The notes: generated from the sequence alone by a model not told the origin. A DNA stretch of 64,000 nt from Streptomyces coffeae (GCF_016741875.1 NZ_JAERRF010000015.1:124001-188000), one strand, 5' to 3'. Shown: positions 41,222 through 50,798, counted from the first letter of the stretch. Numbers and translations are program-made.

Positions 41222-41530
41222 ATGCGCCCCGCGTTGGAGGAATCGGCCGACCCCTGGCGGCAGTCGGCCACGCCGATCTACGACGCGCTGTACGCCGAGT
41301 ACCGGAGGCTGTTCCGGGCGCTGCCCGGCGACCGTTCGGACGAGGAGGATCTGGGGTTCGTCGCGTTCAGCGCCATCGGCCACACCGGCCAGCCCCGCGG
41401 TCTGACCAGCGGGGGCCATGGCCGGGTGGGCAGCCACAGCGCATCGTGGGACACCGGCGGTCCGTACTACCGCGGTTATCTCCCCGCCCTGCCGCCGGGT
41501 CAGCGCGACGGGCGGGGGCACGACTACTGA
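41222..41530 (+). CDS. Small conserved hypothetical protein
   Basis: 102 aa from ATG 41222. Begins MRPALEESADPWRQSATPIYDALYAEYRRLFRALPGDR and ends in a Gly/Arg/His-rich tail. No Shine-Dalgarno; TACATT at 41210-41215 six bases before the ATG suggests a leaderless message. It resembles short Streptomyces proteins encoded beside der. Function unknown. Confidence 0.7.
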   Translation: MRPALEESADPWRQSATPIYDALYAEYRRLFRALPGDRSDEEDLGFVAFSAIGHTGQPRGLTSGGHGRVGSHSASWDTGGPYYRGYLPALPPGQRDGRGHDY

Positions 41531-41615
41531 CGCCGAAGGGGCTGAAGCGCCCCGGCGGGGGCACCTTCCAGCGGTAGCTGGGGGAGAACCGAGCCCAAAA
41601 CGGGGGCGCGTGCCG

Positions 41616-43079
41616 TTACTTCTTGCGGCCGCGCTTCTCCCGCACCCGCACCGAGATCTGGATCGGGGTCCCCTCGAAGCCGAACTCCTCGCGCAGCCGC
41701 CGCTCGATGAAGCGGCGGTAGCCCGCCTCCAGGAAGCCCGAGGCGAACAGAACGAACCGCGGCGGCCGGGTCCCGGCCTGCGTTCCGAAGAGGATGCGGG
41801 GCTGCTTGCCGCCGCGGATCGGGTGCGGGTGCGAGGCCACGATCTCGCCGAGGAACGCGTTCAGCCGCCCGGTGGGAACCCGGGTCTCCCAGCCGGCCAG
41901 CGCCGTCTCGATCGCCGGGACGAGCTTTTCCATATGCCGGCCGGTGCGCGCGGAGACATTGACCCGCGGCGCCCACTGGATCTGTCCGAGCTCGGTCTCG
42001 ATCTCGCGCTCGAGGTAGTAGCGGCGCTCCTCGTCGAGGGTGTCCCACTTGTTGAAGGCGAGCACCATCGCGCGTCCGGCCTCGACCGCCATCGAGATGA
42101 TCCGCTGGTCCTGGACGCTGATGGACTCGCTGGTGTCGATCAGGATGACCGCGACCTCGGCCTTCTCCACGGCGGCGGCGGTGCGCAGCGAGGCGTAGTA
42201 GTCGGCGCCCTCCTGGAGGTGGACGCGTCGGCGGATACCGGCGGTGTCCACGAACTTCCAGGTCACGCCGCCGAGTTCGATCAGCTCGTCGACCGGGTCG
42301 CGGGTGGTGCCCGCCATCTCGTTGACGACCACCCGCTCCTCGCCCGCGACCTTGTTCAGCAGCGAGGACTTGCCGACGTTGGGGCGGCCGATGAGGGCGA
42401 TCCGGCGCGGTCCGCCGACCGTCGCGCCGAAGGTCTGGGCCGGGGCCTCCGGCAGCGCCTCGAGCACCGCGTCCAGCATGTCGCCGGTGCCGCGGCCGTG
42501 CAGCGCCGAGACCGGGTGGGGCTCGCCGAGGCCGAGCGACCACAGCATGGCGGCGTCCGCCTCACCGCTGGGCCCGTCGACCTTGTTGGCGCACAGCACC
42601 ACGGGCTTGCCCGCCCGGCGCAGCAGCTTGACCACGGCCTCGTCGGTGTCGGTGGCGCCCACCGTGGCGTCCACCACGAAGACCACCGCGTCGGCGGCCT
42701 CGATGGCGAACTCGGCCTGCGCGGCCACGGACGCGTCGATACCGAGCACATCCTGCTCCCAGCCGCCGGTGTCGACGACCTTGAAGCGGCGGCCGGACCA
42801 CTCGGCCTCGTAGGTCACCCGGTCCCGGGTGACGCCGGGGCGGTCCTCGACCACGGCCTCGCGGCGGCCGATGACACGGTTCACCAGGGTCGACTTACCG
42901 ACATTGGGACGGCCGACGACGGCCAGGACGGGCAGCGGGCCGTGTCCGGCCGCGGCGAGGTCGCCCTCGACCTGCTCGAGGTCGAAACCCTCCTGCGCGG
43001 CGAGCTCCATGAACTCCGCGTACTCGGCGTCGCCGAGCTCTCCGTGCTCGTCGCCACCACTGTGGATCTGGTCGTCCAT
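41616..43079 (-). CDS. der: Ribosome-assembly GTPase Der (EngA)
   Basis: 487 aa from ATG 43079 (GAGGAA upstream). A ~50-residue acidic N-terminal extension, then two tandem GTPase domains, each with G1 GRPNVGKS (56-64, and again near 230), G3 DTGG / DTAG, G4 NKVD / NKWD, and a C-terminal KH-like domain ending in a basic RVREKRGRKK. Required for 50S subunit maturation. First translated after the acyltransferase in a leftward cluster. Confidence 0.97.
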   Translation of the reverse strand: MDDQIHSGGDEHGELGDAEYAEFMELAAQEGFDLEQVEGDLAAAGHGPLPVLAVVGRPNVGKSTLVNRVIGRREAVVEDRPGVTRDRVTYEAEWSGRRFKVVDTGGWEQDVLGIDASVAAQAEFAIEAADAVVFVVDATVGATDTDEAVVKLLRRAGKPVVLCANKVDGPSGEADAAMLWSLGLGEPHPVSALHGRGTGDMLDAVLEALPEAPAQTFGATVGGPRRIALIGRPNVGKSSLLNKVAGEERVVVNEMAGTTRDPVDELIELGGVTWKFVDTAGIRRRVHLQEGADYYASLRTAAAVEKAEVAVILIDTSESISVQDQRIISMAVEAGRAMVLAFNKWDTLDEERRYYLEREIETELGQIQWAPRVNVSARTGRHMEKLVPAIETALAGWETRVPTGRLNAFLGEIVASHPHPIRGGKQPRILFGTQAGTRPPRFVLFASGFLEAGYRRFIERRLREEFGFEGTPIQISVRVREKRGRKK

Positions 43080-43137
43080 GAAGTTACGTTCCTCGTCGTC
43101 CCTTAAGGCCGCGGCCCTTTGTGCGGGCTCGCGGATC

Positions 43138-43815
43138 TCATGTCTCGTCGTGGCGGCCGGTGAGCCGCCTGGCGTTCCCCAGGTGCGCGCCCAGTCGCTG
43201 CTGGATGCGCGTGGTCGCCTCGTCCAGGGCCGCCCGGGTCCGTCGGCCGCTGCCGTCGCCCGCCTCGAACGGGTCACCGAAGACCACGTCGATCCGGCTG
43301 CGCAGCCGCGGCACCGTCCTGACCTGTCCGTCGCCGTTGCGCTGGTCACCGGAGCCGAGCACGGCCACCGGCACGATCGGCGCCCCCGAGCGGACGGCGA
43401 AGTACGCGAGCCCCGCGCGCAGCGAGGCGAAGTCGCCCTCGCCGCGGGTGCCCTCGGGGAAGATCCCCAGCACTCCGCCGCGCTCCAGCACGCCGAGGGC
43501 GGCGATGATCGCCGTCCGGTCGGCGGTCGTACGGTCCACCTTCAGCTGCCCGATCCGGCGCAGGAACGGGTCCAGCGGACCGATGAACGCTTCCTTTTTG
43601 ACCAGGAAGTGCACCGGCCGGGGCGCGGTGCCCATCAGCATCGGGCCGTCGATGTTGTGGGTGTGGTTCACCGCGAGGATCAGCGGCCCGGTGGGCGGCA
43701 CCCGCCAGGCGCCGAGCACCCGCGGCCGCCACAGCCCGTACATCAGGCCGATGCCGATCCGGCGTCCCACCGCGGCTCCGGCCGCGCTCGGCAGTGTGTC
43801 GGCGGGTCCGGTCAC
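43138..43815 (-). CDS. 1-acyl-glycerol-3-phosphate acyltransferase (PlsC-like)
   Basis: 225 aa from GTG 43815, overlapping the cmk stop (GTGA). Motif I NHTHNID (H-x4-D), motif II KKEAFIGPLDPFLRRIGQLKVDR, motif III FPEGTRGEGDF, motif IV APIVPVAV. Adds an acyl chain to lysophosphatidate at the membrane. The cmk-plsC-der order is common in actinobacteria. Confidence 0.93.
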   Translation of the reverse strand: MTGPADTLPSAAGAAVGRRIGIGLMYGLWRPRVLGAWRVPPTGPLILAVNHTHNIDGPMLMGTAPRPVHFLVKKEAFIGPLDPFLRRIGQLKVDRTTADRTAIIAALGVLERGGVLGIFPEGTRGEGDFASLRAGLAYFAVRSGAPIVPVAVLGSGDQRNGDGQVRTVPRLRSRIDVVFGDPFEAGDGSGRRTRAALDEATTRIQQRLGAHLGNARRLTGRHDET

Positions 43816-44516
43816 ACGCCCGTCCGCTTCTCCTCGACGAGGGTGACCACACACTCGATGACCTGGTCGAGGGTGAGCTCGGTGGTGTCCACCTCGATCG
43901 CGTCGTCCGCCTTGGCCAGCGGCGAGGTCTTCCGGCCGGAGTCCAGGGCGTCCCGCTTGGCGAGCGCCGCCTGGGTGGCGGCCAGGTCCGCCGCCTCCTT
44001 GCCCTTGAGCTCACCGTTGCGGCGGGCGGCCCGGGCCTCGGCGGACGCGGTCAGGAAGATCTTGACGTCGGCGTCGGGCAGCACCGTGGTGCCGATGTCC
44101 CGGCCCTCGACGACGATGCCGCGCGGGGCCTCGGCGGCGATGGTGCGCTGGAGCTCGGTGATCCGGGCCCGCACCTCGGGGACCGCGCTGACCGCGCTCA
44201 CCCGGGAGGTGACCTCCTGGGTGCGGATCGGCCCGGCGACATCGGTGCCGTCGACGGTGATGGTCGGGGCGGCCGGGTCGGTGCCGGAGACGATGACCGG
44301 CTTCGCGGCGGCGTCGGCCACGGCGACGGCGTCCTCGATGTCGATGCCGTTGTTCACCATCCACCAGGTGATCGCCCGGTACTGGGCGCCGGTGTCCAGG
44401 TAGCCGAGGCCCAGCTTGGCGGCGACGGACTTGGAGGTGCTGGACTTGCCCGTGCCAGCGGGGCCGTCGATCGCGACAATCACTGCTGCCGGGGCGGTCC
44501 GGGCGGCGGTTTCCAC
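43812..44516 (-). CDS. cmk: Cytidylate kinase
   Basis: 234 aa from GTG 44516 (AAAGG 10 bases upstream; GTG 44528 is an alternative). P-loop GPAGTGKSS (18-26), YLDTGAQYRA (NMP-binding), VEGRDIGTTVLPDADVKIFLTA (CMP site) and the LID ARRNGELKG. Converts CMP/dCMP to the diphosphate. Confidence 0.96.
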   Translation of the reverse strand: METAARTAPAAVIVAIDGPAGTGKSSTSKSVAAKLGLGYLDTGAQYRAITWWMVNNGIDIEDAVAVADAAAKPVIVSGTDPAAPTITVDGTDVAGPIRTQEVTSRVSAVSAVPEVRARITELQRTIAAEAPRGIVVEGRDIGTTVLPDADVKIFLTASAEARAARRNGELKGKEAADLAATQAALAKRDALDSGRKTSPLAKADDAIEVDTTELTLDQVIECVVTLVEEKRTGV

Positions 44517-44649
44517 GGTGACTGACACCTTTCGTGTGCACGGGGCTGGGTCGGAGGGGGCGGATGGAGCCTCGGACAAGGTTACTGGTTCACACGACCG
44601 CTCCGGACAGCGTGGTCATGCCCGCACCGCCGGACCGTCCCGTCCGTGG

Positions 44650-45735
44650 TCACTGCCGGATCGACCAGCCCCGCTCGCGGAGCGCCGCGGTCAGCCCGGG
44701 GGCCGCCGCGGGCTCGACCATCAGCTGGATCAGACCCGCCTGCTGCCCGGTGGCGTGCTCGATCCGGACGTCCTCGATGTTGACGCCCGCCCGGCCCGCG
44801 TCGGCGAAGATCCGGGCCAGCTCGCCCGGCTGGTCGCCGATGAGCACCGACACCGTCTCGTAGACGGCCGAGGCGGCGCCGTGCTTGCCCGGCACCCGCT
44901 CACGCCCGGCGTTGCCGCGGCGCAGCACGTCCTCGATCCCGGAGGCGCCGTCGCCGCGCTTGGACTCGTCGGCGGACTGGAGGCCGCGCAGCGCCCGTAC
45001 CGTCTCGTCGAGGTCCGCGGCCACCGCCGCGAGCACATCGGCGACCGGGCCGGGGTTGGCGGACAGGATGTCGATCCACATCGCCGGGTCGGAGGCGGCG
45101 ATCCGGGTCACATCGCGGATCCCCTGCCCGCACAGCCGTACCGCGGTCTCGTCGGCGTCCTTCAGCCGCGCGGCGACCATGCTGGACAGCAGATGCGGGG
45201 TGTGCGAGACCAGGGCCACCGCGCGGTCGTGGGCGTCCGCGTCCATCACCACGGGCACCGCGCGGCACAGCGCCACCAGCTCGAGGGCGAGGTTGAGCAC
45301 CTCCGTGTCGGTGTCCTGGCCGGGGGTGAGCACCCACGGCCGCCCCTCGAAGAGGTCGGCGGTGGCGGCCAGCGGCCCGGAGCGCTCACGGCCGGACATC
45401 GGATGGGTGCCGATGTAGCGGGTCAGATCGCAGCCCAGGGCTTCCAGCTCGCGGCGCGGGCCGCCCTTGACGCTGGCCACGTCCAGCGCGGCGCGGGCGG
45501 TACCCCGGCGCAGCACATCGGCGACCGTCCGCGCCACATACGCGGGCGGTACGGCAACGATCGCCAGGTCCACCGGCCCGTCGGGCTCCTCCTGCGTACC
45601 GGCGCCGAGGGCCGCGGCGGTACGGGCCTGGTCCGCGTCGTGGTCGGCGAGATGGACGTGGACCCCGCGTCCGGCCAGGGCCAGCGCGGCGGAGGTGCCG
45701 ATCAGGCCGGTGCCGATGACGAGTGCGGTTCTCAC
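44650..45735 (-). CDS. tyrA: Prephenate dehydrogenase with C-terminal ACT domain
   Basis: 361 aa from GTG 45735, overlapping the aroH stop (GTGA). NAD-binding VIGTGLIGTSAALAL (GxGxxG 8-13), catalytic-region YIGTHPMSGRERSGP, HTPHLLSS, then an ACT domain (VSVLIGDQPGELARIFADAGRAGVNIEDVRIEH) that probably binds tyrosine for feedback control. Oxidatively decarboxylates prephenate for tyrosine synthesis. Confidence 0.95.
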   Translation of the reverse strand: MRTALVIGTGLIGTSAALALAGRGVHVHLADHDADQARTAAALGAGTQEEPDGPVDLAIVAVPPAYVARTVADVLRRGTARAALDVASVKGGPRRELEALGCDLTRYIGTHPMSGRERSGPLAATADLFEGRPWVLTPGQDTDTEVLNLALELVALCRAVPVVMDADAHDRAVALVSHTPHLLSSMVAARLKDADETAVRLCGQGIRDVTRIAASDPAMWIDILSANPGPVADVLAAVAADLDETVRALRGLQSADESKRGDGASGIEDVLRRGNAGRERVPGKHGAASAVYETVSVLIGDQPGELARIFADAGRAGVNIEDVRIEHATGQQAGLIQLMVEPAAAPGLTAALRERGWSIRQ

Positions 45736-46094
45736 TGGGCGATGTCCTTGCGGAGGGAGGCCGCGGCGCCGAGGTAGACATGGGCGACGTCGGACTTGGG
45801 CAGGTCCGTCTCGACATGCGCCAGGATGCGGACGACCCGCGGCATGGCGCCCTCGATGTCCAGCTCCTGGGCGCAGATCAGCGGCACATCGGTGATGCCG
45901 AGCTTGCGTGCGGCGACCGCGGGGAAGTCGCTGTGCAGATCGGGGGTGGCGGTGAACCACACGCTGATGAGGTCGTCCGGCACCAGCCCGTTGCGCTCCA
46001 GGATGGCGGTCAGCAGCTCCGAGACCTGCTGCCGCATATGGCCGGACTCGTCCCGCTCCAGCTGGACGGCCCCGCGGACCGCTCGTACCGCCAT
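45732..46094 (-). CDS. aroH: AroH-type chorismate mutase
   Basis: 120 aa from ATG 46094 (AGGGGAG upstream). Bacillus-type trimeric AroH: AVRAVRGAVQLERDE (Arg7-like active-site Arg), ISVWFTATPDLHSDFPAVAARKLG, PLICAQELDIEGAMPRVVRILAHVE, VYLGAA. Rearranges chorismate to prephenate, the substrate of the coupled tyrA. Confidence 0.96.
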   Translation of the reverse strand: MAVRAVRGAVQLERDESGHMRQQVSELLTAILERNGLVPDDLISVWFTATPDLHSDFPAVAARKLGITDVPLICAQELDIEGAMPRVVRILAHVETDLPKSDVAHVYLGAAASLRKDIAQ

Positions 46095-46265
46095 GTCTGT
46101 GCTCCCCTGCGCGCATGTGGTCACCTACTGCCGCGCCACCGTGGACGCGGGTCCCGGCGCGCTCACGATCAGCCTAACGAGCGGGCCGGACGGGCTCCCG
46201 CCGCGCCCGCCCTGCGAGACGCGGGACGCGGGACACGGCGGGGGCGGGTCACCTCGGGGTCCGAG

Positions 46266-47375
46266 TCAGAGGTCGACCTCGCGCATCAGCATGCCGACCT
46301 CGGTGTTGGTCAGCCGCCGCAGCCAGCCGGACTTCTGGTCGCCCAGCGCGATCGGCCCGAAGCCGGTGCGCACCAGCCGGTCGACCGGGAACCCGGCCTC
46401 GGCGAGCATCCGGCGCACGATGTGCTTGCGGCCCTCGTGCAGGCTCACCTCGACGAGGTAGTTCTTGCCGGTGTTCTGCACGACCTTGAAGTGGTCCGCG
46501 CGGGCGTAGCCGTCCTCGAGCTGGATGCCGTTCTTCAGCTGCTTGCCCAGGTCGCGCGGGAGCGGGCCCTGGATCGCGGCGAGGTAGGTCTTGGTGACGC
46601 CGTAGCGGGGGTGGGTGAGGCGGTGGGCCAGCTCACCGTGGTTGGTGAGCAGGATGATGCCCTCGGTCTCGGTGTCGAGGCGGCCGACGTGGAAGAGCCG
46701 GGTCTCGCGGTTGGTGACGTAGTCGCCGAGACACTGACGGCCGTCGGGGTCCTCCATGGTGGAGACGACACCGGCGGGCTTGTTCAGCGCGAAGAACAGG
46801 TACGACTGGGTGGCCACGGTCAGCCCGTCGACCTTGATCTCATCCTTCTCCGGGTCGACGCGCAGCCCCTGCTCGGTGACGATCTTGCCGTTGACCTCGA
46901 CGCGGGCCTGGTCGATGAGCTCCTCGCAGGCGCGGCGCGAACCCATACCGGCGCGGGCCAGGACCTTCTGGAGGCGCTCGCCCTCCTGCTCGCCGAACGT
47001 CTTCGGCAGCTTGACCTGGGGCTTGTTGTGGCGGGCGCGGTTGCGCTCCTCTATCTGGGCGTCGTACTCGCGCGGGCGGGCCGGGCCACTGGGCTTACGG
47101 CCGCGACCGGCGCCGGCGCCGCCCTTGGGGCCACCCTTGGCACCCGCCTTGGGGCCGCCCTTGGGTCCGCCCTTGGGTCCGCCTTTCGGACCGGCCTTGG
47201 GACCGCCGTCCTGGGAGGCTCCGCCTACGTCGTAGCGGCGCTCCTCGGGACGGGGGCGGCCCGCGCGCTTCTGCCTGTCGTCGCGCTGGTTGCCCGCGCC
47301 GCGGTAGTTCCTGCCGCCGCCGCCGCTGCCGCTGCCGCTACCGCTGCCCCTGCTGTTCCTGCCGCTGCTTCGCAT
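46266..47375 (-). CDS. rluB: RluB-family 23S rRNA pseudouridine synthase with low-complexity N-terminus
   Basis: 369 aa from ATG 47375, one base overlapping the scpB stop (TGATG); GTG 47378 is equally placed. Residues 1-125 are Ser/Gly/Lys-rich with a GPKGG repeat (62-86) likely to bind RNA; then an S4 domain (RLQKVLARAGMGSRRACEELIDQARVEVNGKIV) and the catalytic HVGRLDTETEGIILLTN with Asp234. Homologues modify U2605-type sites of 23S rRNA. Association with scpAB is conserved widely in bacteria. Confidence 0.94.
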   Translation of the reverse strand: MRSSGRNSRGSGSGSGSGGGGRNYRGAGNQRDDRQKRAGRPRPEERRYDVGGASQDGGPKAGPKGGPKGGPKGGPKAGAKGGPKGGAGAGRGRKPSGPARPREYDAQIEERNRARHNKPQVKLPKTFGEQEGERLQKVLARAGMGSRRACEELIDQARVEVNGKIVTEQGLRVDPEKDEIKVDGLTVATQSYLFFALNKPAGVVSTMEDPDGRQCLGDYVTNRETRLFHVGRLDTETEGIILLTNHGELAHRLTHPRYGVTKTYLAAIQGPLPRDLGKQLKNGIQLEDGYARADHFKVVQNTGKNYLVEVSLHEGRKHIVRRMLAEAGFPVDRLVRTGFGPIALGDQKSGWLRRLTNTEVGMLMREVDL

Positions 47376-48046
47376 CACGTTCCGTCTGAGAGTGTCTGGG
47401 AGTGGCCTACTCCGTCGTCCGCGTCATCGGCGTCGACGGCGTCCGGGTCGAGCGACGGCACACCCTCCTGGGACTCGCCCTCGACCGCGTCCGCCTCGGG
47501 GAGGAACGGCGCGAGCTCCGGAAGCTCGTCCAGACCCCGCAGACCCATCCGCTCCAGGAAGTAGTTCGTCGTCCTGTACAGGATCGCACCTGTTTCGGGT
47601 TCCGTGCCCGCCTCCTCGACCAGACCCCTCTGGAGGAGGGTCCGCATCACGCCATCGCAGTTGACGCCGCGGACGGCCGAGACCCGGGAACGGCTGACCG
47701 GCTGACGGTACGCGACCACCGCGAGGGTTTCCAAAGCGGCCTGGGTGAGCCGGGCCTGCTGGCCGTCCAGGACGAAGCCCTCGACGGCGGCGGCGTACGC
47801 GGGGCGGGTGTAGTAGCGCCAGCCGCCCGCGACCAGCCGCAGCTCGAAGCCGCGGCCCTGGGTCGCGTACTCGTCGGCCAGCTCGCGCAGCGCGTCCGCG
47901 ACCGCGCGGCGCGGGCGCTCCAGGACCTTGGCGAGGTGTTCCTCGGTGGCGGGCTCGTCGACGACCATGAGGACCGCCTCCAGGGCGGGCTTGAGGTCGA
48001 GGGCCGCGACGTCCGAGGCCGTGGCGGGGGTCCACTGCTCGCTCAA
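47375..48046 (-). CDS. scpB: Segregation and condensation protein ScpB
   Basis: 223 aa from TTG 48046, overlapping the scpA stop (TTGA). Two winged helices: LKPALEAVLMVVDEPATEEHLAKVL and LTQAALETLAVVAYRQPVSRSRVSAVRGVNCDGVMRTLLQRGLVEEAG; then an acidic tail (DAVDADDADDG). A dimer of ScpB binds ScpA in the SMC complex that compacts chromosomes. Confidence 0.95.
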   Translation of the reverse strand: MSEQWTPATASDVAALDLKPALEAVLMVVDEPATEEHLAKVLERPRRAVADALRELADEYATQGRGFELRLVAGGWRYYTRPAYAAAVEGFVLDGQQARLTQAALETLAVVAYRQPVSRSRVSAVRGVNCDGVMRTLLQRGLVEEAGTEPETGAILYRTTNYFLERMGLRGLDELPELAPFLPEADAVEGESQEGVPSLDPDAVDADDADDGVGHSQTLSDGT

Positions 48047-50154
48047 CTCCGTACCTCCTGCTTCTCCTTCTCCTCGGGCCGCTTCTCCGGCGGTTCCTGC
48101 CGGGGTCCGGCCTCCTGGTCGAACTCATCGGTGACGAGCGGCCGCTCACCGTCGGCACCCGTCCAGCGCACCATGAGCGAGCCGAGGGCCTCCGGCTGGT
48201 CGAGCAGGACCGCGCGCTCGCGGTAGAGCTCCAGCAGCGCCAGGAAGCGGGCGACGACGGTGAGGACGTCGGGGGCGTCCTCGGTGAGCGTCCGGAAACT
48301 GGCCTCCCCCAGCTCACGCAGCCGCGCCACCACCACCTCGGCCTGCTCGCGCACGCTGACCAGCGGGGCGTGGATGTGCTCGACGTACACCTGCGGCTTG
48401 GGCTTGGGCTGCATCGCCTTCACGGCCAGCTTGGCGAAGCCCTCGGCGCCGATGCTGATGACAACGTCGGGCAGCAGCTCCGCGTGATGCGGCTCCAGGC
48501 CGACCGTACGGGGGTGCCGGGCGGCCTCACTGACCAGCCGGTCGTTGAAGATGTCCGCGATCTGCTTGTACGCGCGGTACTGGAGCAACCGCGCGAACAG
48601 CAGGTCCCGCGCCTCGAGCAGCGCGAGGTCGGCCTCGTCCTCCACCTCGGCGGCGGGCAGCAGCCGAGCCGCCTTGAGATCGAGCAGTGTCGCGGCGACC
48701 ACCAGGAACTCGGTGGTCTGATCGAGGTCCCAGTCCGGCCCCATGGCCCGGATGTGCGCCATGAAGTCATCGGTGACCTTGGACAGGGCGACCTCGGTGA
48801 CGTCCAGCTTGTGCTTGGAGATCAGCTGAAGGAGGAGGTCGAAGGGGCCCTCGAAGTTGTCGAGCCGCAGGATGAAGCGGGTGCCGTCGTCGGAGTCCCA
48901 ACCCTCGCCGCCGGGCGTATCGCTCCGGGCGGCGCCGGGGGCGGCGGGCTCGGAACCGCCGCTACCGGAAGCTCCGTCGCCGGACGCGTCGCTGTGGGAG
49001 ACGCCCTCTCCGGACGCATCGCGGTCGCCATGGGAAGCACCGTCGTGGGGCGCACCGCGCCCCGTAGCGCCGTTGTCGGAGTGATCGGCCGAGTCCACTG
49101 ACGCCCCGCTGACGGCCTGGTCGGCCGCGCCCCCGCTCCGGGCGTCCCCCGCGCCCGCGGGGGGCCGTACGGGCCCGTCGGCCCCCTCCTCAGCCCGCGC
49201 ATGCGCCGGATCCGGCTCCGGCCGCCCCACGAACCGGGCATCCGCGGCTGCCCCCGCCGCGCGCCCACCGGCCGGGGAAGCCGTGCCCGGCCGAGCCTGC
49301 GCCGCGGTGGCTTCCGCGTCGGAGCCACGCGGCTCGGCAGGCGGCGCAGCGTACGGCTCCGCCGGAGGCACCGACGCCCCTCCGGCCCGAGGCGCCGCGC
49401 TCGGCCCGCCCGGAGCCACGTCGGCGTCGGCGGCATCGGCGTCCACGCCAAGCAGCTCGGCGGACAACGCGGTATCCGACTCGACGTGAGGCGCGCCGCC
49501 TCCCGCATCCGCCTCACGCGCCCCCGCCGAAGCGGCCTCGGCGGCCGGGTCGGACTCGGGCAGCTCCACGAACCGGGCACCCGGGACAGCCTCCGCCGCG
49601 GGCAGACCGTCGAACGGCGCCGGATGCGGACCGGCCTGGGACACCGCCGCCTCACCGGCCGGGGACGCCGTGCCCGGCCGGGCCTGGGACACCGCCGCCT
49701 CACCGGCCGGGGACGCCGTGCCCGGCCGGGCCTGGGCCGTGGTGGCTTCGGAGGTCCCCGCGTCGGAAGCACGTGTGCCAACCGGCGGCCCGGTGGGCGG
49801 CTCGGACGGGCGCGCCTCCGTTTCCGCCTTCCGCGCGGGCCTTGCCGCGGGGCCTCCGGCAGACGGCGGCTCCGTATGAGGCTCGGCCGGAGGTGTCGCC
49901 GTATGGGCGGCAGGGGCGGGCTCCGCCGGAGGCACGGCGGCCTCGGCGATGCCCGCCTCGGTGTGATTCGCCGCATCGGCCGACCCCGTACGCGGCTCAA
50001 CGCCACCCGCATGCTCCGCCGCCGACCCGGCGGTAGGGGTGGGGGCCGTCGGGGGCGCGGGAGGCGGGTCGGGGCGAGCCGTCGGGGCCGCGCCGGGACC
50101 GCGGCCCAGGGTGCGGCGGCGGGGCGGCGGGGTGGGGGCGTCGTTCGTCGGCAT
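48043..50154 (-). CDS. scpA: ScpA kleisin with ~417-residue low-complexity N-terminal extension
   Basis: 703 aa if ATG 50154 is used. The kleisin proper is residues ~418-703: RFILRLDNFEGPFDLLLQLISKHKLDVTEVALSKVTDDFMAHI (N-domain contacting SMC) through LTVVARFLALLELYRERAVLLDQ (C-domain). Everything before is Ala/Pro/Gly/Glu/Ser-rich, disordered, and contains a repeated ARPGTASPAGEAAVSQ unit. There is no strong Shine-Dalgarno at 50154, so the true start may lie inside the extension. Codon bias is normal for the genome, which supports translation of at least part of it. Confidence 0.88.
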   Translation of the reverse strand: MPTNDAPTPPPRRRTLGRGPGAAPTARPDPPPAPPTAPTPTAGSAAEHAGGVEPRTGSADAANHTEAGIAEAAVPPAEPAPAAHTATPPAEPHTEPPSAGGPAARPARKAETEARPSEPPTGPPVGTRASDAGTSEATTAQARPGTASPAGEAAVSQARPGTASPAGEAAVSQAGPHPAPFDGLPAAEAVPGARFVELPESDPAAEAASAGAREADAGGGAPHVESDTALSAELLGVDADAADADVAPGGPSAAPRAGGASVPPAEPYAAPPAEPRGSDAEATAAQARPGTASPAGGRAAGAAADARFVGRPEPDPAHARAEEGADGPVRPPAGAGDARSGGAADQAVSGASVDSADHSDNGATGRGAPHDGASHGDRDASGEGVSHSDASGDGASGSGGSEPAAPGAARSDTPGGEGWDSDDGTRFILRLDNFEGPFDLLLQLISKHKLDVTEVALSKVTDDFMAHIRAMGPDWDLDQTTEFLVVAATLLDLKAARLLPAAEVEDEADLALLEARDLLFARLLQYRAYKQIADIFNDRLVSEAARHPRTVGLEPHHAELLPDVVISIGAEGFAKLAVKAMQPKPKPQVYVEHIHAPLVSVREQAEVVVARLRELGEASFRTLTEDAPDVLTVVARFLALLELYRERAVLLDQPEALGSLMVRWTGADGERPLVTDEFDQEAGPRQEPPEKRPEEKEKQEVRS
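49634..49729. repeat. 48-bp perfect tandem duplication within scpA
   Basis: Two consecutive identical 48-base units (49634-49681, 49682-49729), each encoding ARPGTASPAGEAAVSQ; a related degenerate copy lies near 49270-49310. In-frame (16 codons), so length changes would not break scpA. Confidence 0.85.
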
Positions 50155-50222
50155 CGCGGTCCAGGGTGCTCAGGGCCGGGCGGGGCAGCCCGTACGACCG
50201 GGCAGGCTATCGCCCGGCCCGG

Positions 50223-50798
50223 TCACCGGCCGCGCAGGCGGCGCACCAGGATGCTCGCGTCGCCGCGCGACTCGAGGTCGGCGAGGACGACCGCGACCGC
50301 CTCGCGGACGATCCGGCCGCGGTCGACCGCGAGTCCGTGTTCGCCGCGGAGCACCAGGCGCGCGTGCTCGAGGTCCATCAGCTCCTCGGCGGAGACATAG
50401 ACCGTGATCTTCTCGTCGTGCCGCTCACGCCCGCTGGGCCGCCGGTTCGCCGCGCGGGTGCGGCGGCGGGCCGGTTCGGCCGCGCCCGCCGCTCCGGCCG
50501 CCTGGCGCGCCTTGGGGTGGCCCGCCGCCGCGGGGCGCCGCTCGGCGGCGTCCTGCGTGGCGGCGGCCGTCTCACGGCCCGTGTGCTCGGCGGCGCCGGA
50601 CTGCTCGCCCTCCGCGCGACGGCCGCCCTCGGCCGTACCGTCCTCGTGCGGTTCGGCGGCCGTGTCGGGCTCGGCGGCGGGCGCCGGGACCCGGGCGGCC
50701 TCGCCGTTCGCCTGGCGGCGGCCGGACGCGGGAGAGGAGGACTGGAGCCCCATCCCTCCCGTGGTGCGGAACAGTTCGTCGGCTCCCGGCAGACTCAC
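50223..50798 (-). CDS. ParA-partner-like protein with C-terminal ribbon-helix-helix
   Basis: 191 aa from GTG 50798, overlapping the parA-like stop (GTGA). MSLPGADELFRTTGGMGLQ at the N-terminus, a long Ala/Glu/Arg-rich disordered middle, and a C-terminal DNA-binding-type segment: DEKITVYVSAEELMDLEHARLVLRGEHGLAVDRGRIVREAVAVVLADL, which has the strand-helix-helix look of RHH proteins. Small RHH proteins pair with ParA in many partition systems. No ParB homology. Confidence 0.75.
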   Translation of the reverse strand: MSLPGADELFRTTGGMGLQSSSPASGRRQANGEAARVPAPAAEPDTAAEPHEDGTAEGGRRAEGEQSGAAEHTGRETAAATQDAAERRPAAAGHPKARQAAGAAGAAEPARRRTRAANRRPSGRERHDEKITVYVSAEELMDLEHARLVLRGEHGLAVDRGRIVREAVAVVLADLESRGDASILVRRLRGR

